From NCBI RefSeq assembly GCF_005239225.2, contig NC_133301.1, positions 3,931,157 through 3,995,156 on the forward strand: DNA of 64,000 nucleotides. Direction: 5' to 3'. Made by a program: the position numbers and the translations under genes. Shown here piece by piece: positions 57,101 through 64,000 of the stretch. The stretch's first letter is position 1, and each line of letters begins with the position of its first letter. This stretch comes from Populus alba. Lineage: Eukaryota; Streptophyta; Magnoliopsida; Malpighiales; Salicaceae. Below the pieces are notes generated by a model. It was given only the letters and a program-made list of their open reading frames with translations. It had not been told where the DNA came from and did not search any database.

Positions 57101-57410
57101 TTTCATTTATTAACATACATAGTTCTCAATTTATTTAATTACATATAGGCACAAACGCTTTTAACTACAAAAACATGTCGAAAAAACATGTGTATATAAT
57201 TTTTTTTTTTGGAAAATAATATCGTTATTTAAAATGATTTTTGTATTTGATATTATTGTCTCGTATAATTAAAGAAGGCAACACTATAAAATTATGAATA
57301 TTAAAATGCTTTGGCTTTTTATAATTTAATCCTCATGGTTTAGAAAAAGACATTAGCATTTCACTATAGTAATGAATAGTGAAATACTTTGTCCTTAATA
57401 TTTTTTATTT
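54120..57410. other. Intergenic DNA with repeat fragments
   Basis: AT-rich. 54680-54769 resembles a tRNA-derived SINE-type piece (ACCATAGCTTTAATGATCAAGC, then ACGAGTTCAAATTTTATCC like a B box). 56110-56220 is the dispersed repeat shared with 49480-49600. 56410-56640 contains GATGATGCATCGTC and a GC-richer stretch. No gene supported. Confidence 0.35.
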
Positions 57411-58505
57411 TTATTTTCAAATTCATTCTTCAACATTGGATTTAATGGGTATTGGACTTCATTATTTGTTTCAATTTTTTTTTATGTAGTCATCATAATC
57501 TTATGACTCGAGTTTGGCAGATTAACACAGGTTAACTCATCTCATTTATTTTGTTCTTTTTTAATTAATTTTTTTCTTAACTTCATCCATCAATATTGAG
57601 TTGATTGAGTTTAATTGCTTTATTTTTTTTTATGAAGTTATCACAGTCTCATGACTTAAATCATAAGTTTTATGGGTTAGCTAAGTTGGTATGGGTTTTC
57701 TTTTTGGTCTTTTTTAATTATTATTTTTTTTAATTTCATCATTTAACATTGGGTTGATTTAGAATTTGACTTCATAATTGTTTCTTTATTTTCTTTCTAT
57801 AGAGTTGTCGTGGTCTCATGATTCGGGTTTGGCAAGTTAACCCGGGTAGAATCGGGATATGTTTTGGTTTTTTTAATTGATTTTTTTTTCAAATTAATGT
57901 TTCAACATTAGGTTGATTGGAGATTGTGCTTCATTATTTTTTTTATTTGCTTTCTATAGGGTTATCATGGTTTCATGACAAACGTTGTGGGTTAGCCCAA
58001 CTGCCTTGGGTTGTTTTTGTCTTTTAAAAAAAAAAAATCAATTTCATCCTTTAATATTGGGTTGATCGAGAATTAAATTTCATAATTTATTTTAGTTTGT
58101 TTTCTTTGAAGTTATCTCAAACTCATGACTTGGGTTATGAGTTTGGTTGATTAATTCAAGCTGATTAAGGTGGTTTTTTCATGTCATTTTTTAAATTGAT
58201 TTTTTTTTTCAATTTCATCCTTCAACATTGGGTTGATTGGTAATTGAGCTTCTTAATTTATTTCAATTTTATTTCTAAGTGGTTATCTTGATCTCATGAC
58301 TAGGTTTTCGCAAGTTAGCCCAGGTTGACTCAATTCATTTTTCTAATTGAATTTTATTTTCAATTTTATCCTTTAATATTGGATTGATTAGAAATTAGGC
58401 TTAATGATTTTTTTTTATTTGTTTTCTACAAGGTTATCATGGTCTCATGATCTAGGTTAGAGATTTAGCAGGTTAACCTGAGTCAATCCGAGTCGATCCG
58501 AGTAA
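57411..58505. repeat. Tandem repeat, unit about 150 bp, seven copies
   Basis: Each unit has CAATTTCATCCTTCAACATTGGGTTGATTG, then TTTATTTGTTTTCT, GGTTATCATGGTCTCATGA, CGGGTTTGGCAAGTTAACCC and a T-rich end. Unit starts lie near 57416, 57583, 57731, 57888, 58038, 58209 and 58360. The copies have diverged considerably. Confidence 0.75.
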
Positions 58506-58509
58506 AATA

Positions 58510-59095
58510 GAAAATGTTTCTAATAAGTGGAGAAACTCATGAAGGAGGAGCCTATATTTAGAAAAAAAAAATTAAATGGATGGAGTAACCTAAAGAGGAT
58601 GAATCTATATTTAAAAACTATTCTAAGAGGCCGAGGGGAACCTAAGAAGGGTAAACCTATATTTAAAAAATTTCTAAAGGCTGAGGGGAACCCATAAAGG
58701 GTGGATATCGTACTTCAAAAAAAATTAAAGTGGTTAAGAGGAACCCAAGGAGGGTGAACCTATTCTTATAAAACATTCTAAAAGGCTAAGAGGAATCTAT
58801 GAAGGATGGAGTTCGTATAAAATATTTTAAGAGGTCAAGAGGAACCCAAGGAAGATAAGCCTATAATTAGAAATTGTTTTATAGGCTAAGAGGGTAGAGC
58901 CCGTACTTAAAAAAAAATTAAATGGCTAAGGAAAACTCAATATGGGTGAGCCTATACTTAGAAAAAAATCTAAGACGTTGAGGGGAACCTATGAAAAATG
59001 GAGCCCGTACCTAGAAAAATATTTTAAAAGACTAAGAAAAAATCGAGGGTAAGCCTATACTTTAAAAAAAACATTCTAAGAGACAGAGGGTAAAC
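58510..59095. repeat. Tandem repeat, unit about 65-75 bp
   Basis: About eight copies of TAAGAGGCTGAGGGGAACCC...AAGGGTGGA(A/G)CC(T/C)(A/G)TA(C/T)TTAGAAAAAA. Begins exactly where the 150-bp array ends. Confidence 0.7.
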
Positions 59096-59900
59096 CAATG
59101 AGAGTGGTGTTAATGCATTAGGGAAACCAAGTTCATACTTTAGAAAGTGGTGTTATTGCACTAAAGAGACCATGTTCATCCTTTTAAAAGTGGTTTTATT
59201 GCACTGGTAGGTGGAACTCGTCTAGTACATGGAATAGAGGGTAGTGCTCTTGCACTAGAAAGACCAGTGGTCAATAATCCCTTGAAGAGTGGTGCTACTG
59301 CATTAAAGAGACCAAGTCCATCCCTTAGAGAATAGTGTTATTACACTAGGAAGACTAACTCCTTCCCTTGAAGAGTAACCTATAGTGACGCCTATATTTA
59401 GAAAAAAATTATAATGATTGGAAGGGATGGACCCATGTCGATGCCCAAACCATGGAGGGTAATGTTATTTCATTAAGGGGACTTTAGACTTATCTCTTGA
59501 AGAGTAGTGTTATTGCACTAAAAATACCTTAAACCCATTCCTTAAAAAGTGGTGTTATTGCATTAAGGAGACCTCATACTCATCCTTTGAAGAGTAGTGT
59601 TATTGCATTAAGTAAACCGAATATATCCCTTAGAGAGTGGTGTTTTTGCACTCGGGAGACCTTAAACCTATACCTTGGAGGTTGGTGGTGTCTATAAGCC
59701 CCAATTAGAGATCTGTAGATAGAAAATATATGTTAGAGATGGTCTTTTTATTTAAAAAATAAATTTATATTCTCATTGAAGATAGTGCATCTTAAGGTGA
59801 TATGTTGGGCTCTAGAGAGCCCTGTGATCAATCCTTTAGAAAATGGTGCTATTGCACTAAGAAGATCCTTGATCAATCATTTCCAAGGGGAGTGTTGTCA
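59096..59900. repeat. Tandem repeat, unit about 45-60 bp
   Basis: More than ten copies of (C/T)TTGAAGAGTGGTGTTATTGCACTAAGGAGACC-(T/A)(A/T)-(A/C)TCATCC. Interrupted at 59382-59460 by one copy of the previous unit. The last recognisable copies are at about 59830-59890. Confidence 0.7.
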
Positions 59901-60849
59901 TGGGTGTCAAAACTTGTTGAGTTGGCAAAGCCTAATTTTGGCCCAGAGTGTCCAACATAGCCTGGGTGAGGAGTTGTTTTTGGTTAGTGAGTTGTTGGAA
60001 GTTTGACTATGCAGAAATACTCATAGTAAAAGGTAGATTTGTTATATGTCTTGGATCAGGTGTCTTTCGTTTGTCTATCATAGAATGGCTTGTATATGTC
60101 TAAAATAAGTTTTAGAAAAAAACTAATGACTTTTTATCAGTTTTCCATAGACAACATCAATGATGATCCCCAAAAAAAATCAAGTACTCTTGTTTAATCT
60201 TTTGGTTTTAGTAATATAATGCATTCTCCCTAGCTAAAGTGGTTGGTGTCTAATGCCTCATAAGCCAATATGGCTTGTAGTTGGTACTTATAAAAAGTCA
60301 TATTTGGTAGATTTGAGGACTCTCAGATATTTAAATAAGTTTTTTTTTAAAGAAAAAAATACAATAATAATTAGTTTTTTTAAATTAATTACCTTTATTT
60401 TTTTTTTATTTTAAACAGACCAATATATCATTGTTTTTATCAATAATATATAATTGTTGTAGGCTTATAACTTATTTGAACAAGTAATATTTTTTTAATG
60501 GCTTTAACATATTATTAAAATTATTAACATAATATATATGTTATGCAATTTGTCAGTAGATTTTATTTTTTTTGTTATTATTTACAATAATTAATATAGT
60601 AGTTGAATAAATGCCTACTATACTTTCTTACTAGAATTAAAATAATTATTGTCAATCCGATGTTTCCATTGAAGTAATTAAATTAACCACTTCTTCATGT
60701 ATTATAAAAAAAAAAAATTAATTTTAATATTATACATATACACACACTTATTATTATGGTGCAATTTTTATCTTAGAAAGTGTAAAATGTGTTAGTGAAT
60801 GTTTTTCAAAAAGTATTTTTAAACTAAAAAATAAGGGTGATTATTTCGG
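59901..60849. other. Intergenic DNA
   Basis: No motif or conserved frame. The first 200 bp are less AT-rich and continue the last repeat array without recognisable units. Confidence 0.35.
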
Positions 60850-61190
60850 TTCGGTTCAGTTTTTTATAAAAAAAAAAAGTAACCAAACCAAAAATTTTTT
60901 AAAAAAAACCAAAACTGGTTCAAACCGACTAATTTCGATTCATTTTGGTTTTTTTGGATAAAAACCGGTTCAAACGGTTTGCTTTGGTTTTTTCGGTTTG
61001 GCTTGGTTTGTATTCCAGTTTGACTTGGTTTTTTTCGGTTTGGGTTCGGTTTGGTTTTTTTGGTTACAGGCTTATAAAACCGAAACTGAACAAAACCGGT
61101 TGATTTTTTTAAAATTTTAATCGGTTTAATTGATTTTTTTTTAATTCAGTATTTTTTTATTTTTTTTATTTTCTTGTTTTAATTGATTTT
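60850..61190. repeat. GGTTCGGTTTGG-rich inverted repeat element
   Basis: Dense GGTTCGGTTCGG, TTTTTCGGTTTGG and AAACCAAAACTGGTT pieces in both orientations, a common plant fold-back repeat of simple composition. Confidence 0.6.
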
Positions 61191-63429
61191 TCAGTTTTTT
61201 TTACTCATCTCTACGAAAAAAAACATCAAAATTCATAATTGTATGCATCTTTTGATTTTGGCTTCATATAAAAGTTTATGTTTTATCATATATTATTATT
61301 TCACCCCTACAAAAATAAATATCAGGCTTCGACATTGATTGTTCACGTCCATATTTTTGTCAATTAGGGTCTACGGGCCTCTACAAGTTCTACTATTTTC
61401 TAATATTACGTGCCTCGATTGAGAATTACGAAGGTGCAGGCTTTACCCATAATGTCACAGTGTGCAACCGTGTTTCATTAAAAATATTTTAAGAAAATAA
61501 TTTATTTTTTTATATTTTTTAATCATTTTAATGTCTAAGGTTAAAAAATTAATTTTAAAAAATAAAAAATATTATTTTAATATATTTTTAAATAAAAAAT
61601 AATTTAAAAAACAATAATCATCATTCTCGACCACAAGTCATTAACTAATATAAAATATGGCTATACTACTCTGTCTCTAATTTCTAGGATGTCCTTTGAC
61701 AGCTAAAATTTAAAACAAGTAATTGACTCCACGTTTCCGAAACATTAATTTGTCAAAAAATCTGAAAAGGGAATCCGGCACCTGTAAAGACAGGAGTAGT
61801 GTACCATGGCAAGGGAAAAGGTCGTCTGTCACAATTGCTGTCGTGACCTGAAAGGGAAAGGTCCAAAATCCTCCTTCTGATAGCGATTGTCGGCATTGCC
61901 TTCCCATGCCACGTTTCCTCATGACCCTCTTCCTCCAAAGCTGGACCCAGTTCGTATTTTGCAATTTGGATTTACCTTTACTGTAATTTTGTTTTTTATT
62001 TACCATATCAGCTGGGAGGATATTTTCATGTGAAGCTTTCTTTCTATCACGTTTCGCTACTTAATCATGGTAATAAAAATTTAAAATTAAAAAGTTTTTT
62101 TATATATATAATTTCAAGTTTCAACCTTATAATTACTAATATGATAATTATTAAAATTTTATATAATTATTAATTTTTATAACTCGTGAAATTAATTGAG
62201 ATACATACAATTAATCCAGACATCAATATTAATAATAAAAAAAATTAGTTGATACTGTAGTTAAATAGTTTACATAATTATAGCTTTATTAATATTTAGA
62301 AGAATTTACTGATTTACTTCTTTTATATAATATTTTTTTTATATATATACTGCAAAAGCTCCCCACACTGAGGCTGGTTTGTTTTTGTATATAATATTTA
62401 GTCAATTAGTTAGTTTGTACATGTTTATATAAATATATTTAATTTATTAATAAAAATTTATTTATTTTAAATATTTATTAAATATCAAATTAATAAATTT
62501 AGAGTAAAAATAAAGTTATTAGAACAAAATACTTTACTAACAAAAATTATAAATTATTATAATTATAAGATTTTAATTACATTAAAATATTATTTCTAGT
62601 AAATGCTCTATTAAGACTAAATATTAATTACAATTATTGAGACTAATATATATTATGTTTATTTTTAAAAAAAATATTTATTTTTATAAGTTAAAATATA
62701 AAAAAAAATTTAAAACTAATAATATATTTTAAATAGGATAAATATAATTTTTTTTTTGGAATAATATTTTTGTGAGAGAAAGGGAATTTTCCTCATTGTT
62801 TTGACTACCTGTTGGAGCACGCAAAACAGGTGATGATGAGTCAAATTAAAAAAATAAAATAAAAAATTCCATTTGACTTTTGTTTTAGCTTTAAAACTTT
62901 AAGACTTTTAACGATCCACCCGTCTTTCATAGACACGTCACCTCTTTATTATTTATCTGGCGTGACTCACACTGATCAAGTCGGTATTGTCTAGATTGTT
63001 TCTTTATTTTTATCTGTTTTTAATATTTTCTTTTAGTGGCTGAAAAGCTTCAATCTTTTCTTTCGGGTGAAGGAATCCCTGCCATAAAATTCATTATTTC
63101 TGAAGGAATATTCCGTCATAAATACTAAGAAATTTCATAAAAAATTTTAATTTTTGATAGAATTTTTAATGTAAAAAATCTGCCAAAAACGCTTGTAGGA
63201 AAACAAGATTCATTAGGTAATTTTGTCATAAAAGAGTTATCAACAAAATATTTTTTTTTATTTTTTATAAAAAATATTTCTTTCTCAAAAAAATCCCTTT
63301 ACTGATTTTGTCATTAAGATAAAATTGATTAAATTAAATTAAATAAAGGTTTAAAATTAACAAATCTATTTGTTCTATTTATTAGTATTATTTCTTTTTT
63401 CAATTAAGTTCTTAAACAAAAAAGTAACA
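61191..63429. other. Intergenic DNA, no gene supported
   Basis: 61480-61620 is another TTTTTAATCATTTTAATGT MITE-type remnant. 61690-62000 is GC-richer, but its frames match nothing I know. 62040-63430 is very AT-rich. 63060-63300 contains repeated TCCGTCATAAA/CTGCCAAAAACG pieces. Confidence 0.4.
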
Positions 63430-64000
63430 AATTCATCACATATTTATATGTTTCAATGCAACAACAAGATGTTATTTGTAATAAGAAGTTTTGTTGGTTG
63501 GTTAATTTATCATATTTTATTCATGAAATAGATTGGATTGATATTAGTTTGGATACAACAAAATAATTCTTATAAACCGAATAAATACATTCGATCTAAT
63601 AAGTACTTTTTGTCAGAATTGAGAAATTCTATGCCTCAAATCTTTAGCATTCTCTTATTTATTACTTATGTCTACTCTTTATGTAGAATATCATCACCCA
63701 TTTTTACTAAGAAACTGAAAGAAATGGAAGAAAGGGAGGAAGAAACAGATGTAGAAATAGAAACAACTTTTGTAACGAAGGGGACTAAACAGGAACAAGA
63801 GGGATCCACCAAAAAAGATCCTTCTTCTTCCCTCTCTTCAGAAGAAAATGAGAATCTTGACAAAAATCGACAAAACGGAAAAAGATCTGAGTGAATAGAA
63901 AGGAAAAAAAAAGGATAAATTTCATTTTCACTTTAAAGATACATGCTATAAAAATAGACATATTTATGAAATTTTTTATTTAGATGGGATAAAAAAAAAC
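63430..64000 (+). pseudogene. ycf1: Nuclear copy of plastid ycf1 (NUPT), partial
   Basis: The plus-strand frame from about 63440 reads [20 protein letters not shown], then an in-frame TAG (63529), then [55 protein letters not shown] and the acidic TDVEIETT...[12 protein letters not shown] region, to a stop at 63892. Beyond it another frame continues [19 protein letters not shown] to the window end. These are landmarks of the N-terminal part of plastid Ycf1/TIC214, a component of the inner-envelope protein import machinery. An in-frame stop, a frameshift in an A tract and missing 5' sequence show a decayed transfer from plastid to nucleus. The insert continues past base 64000. Confidence 0.85.

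Noticed and set aside
61710..62006. 98-residue minus-strand frame in a GC-richer patch
   Set aside because: Composition is unusual, but no start context, motif or splice structure supports it.
1..64000. A bacterial-type defence or biosynthetic system
   Set aside because: There are no operons, ribosome binding sites or bacterial gene families; the DNA is plant repeat sequence throughout.

Overview
This window is AT-rich plant nuclear DNA from a repeat-dense, gene-poor region. The source is a eudicot, probably Salicaceae (poplar or willow). The family guess rests on the plastid ycf1-like insert at the right end, the mix of Tat/Ogre, Athila, Del and copia retroelements, and the style of the tandem repeats and MITEs. 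I found no host protein-coding gene that I can support with confidence. Nearly every recognisable reading frame is retrotransposon gag or pol in some state of decay.

Layout. 1-4383: minus-strand Tat/Ogre-like element with gag, primer-binding site and a 1.7 kb 5' LTR. 4384-5930: plus-strand copia remnant that still spells YVDD. 5930-12045: minus-strand Del/Tekay-like Ty3/gypsy element (gag, protease, RT, RNase H, integrase, all broken), followed by the pol C-terminal piece of a second copy. 12702-13452: MITE rich in hairpins. 13453-17830: intergenic DNA with a small tandem array. 17832-23886: plus-strand Ogre-like element with a decayed extra ORF1, tandem repeats and a 2.46 kb 3' LTR; its 5' side is rearranged and carries a 38-nt tRNA-Arg 3' fragment. 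26412-28440: related LTR fragment. 29290-29950: tandem repeat. 32950-34194: Tat RT/RNase H remnant. 34195-41629: minus-strand Athila-type element, the best preserved in the window. 41630-44108: SIRE/Maximus-like copia remnant. 45418-47025: Ogre-type tandem repeats and an LTR end. 47256-48190: nested MITEs. 49790-53190: minus-strand Tork-like copia pseudo-element. 57411-59900: three consecutive tandem-repeat arrays. 63430-64000: nuclear copy of plastid ycf1.

How the parts work together. Nothing here forms a host operon or pathway. The functional logic is that of LTR retrotransposition: LTR promoter, tRNA-primed reverse transcription, Gag particle, protease/RT/integrase, then decay by nonsense transitions, deletion and nested insertion. 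The Athila-type element keeps a single 953-codon frame interrupted by only two TGA codons, but has lost most of RT, RNase H and integrase through an in-frame deletion, so it looks non-autonomous. The most unusual structure is at 17832-18958. Two R-U5-like segments lie in the opposite orientation to the adjoining element and are separated by 38 nt of tRNA-Arg 3' end, including a terminal CCA. This is the arrangement expected of a captured tRNA-primed strong-stop cDNA. Family names come from recognising protein motifs by eye; no searches were run.
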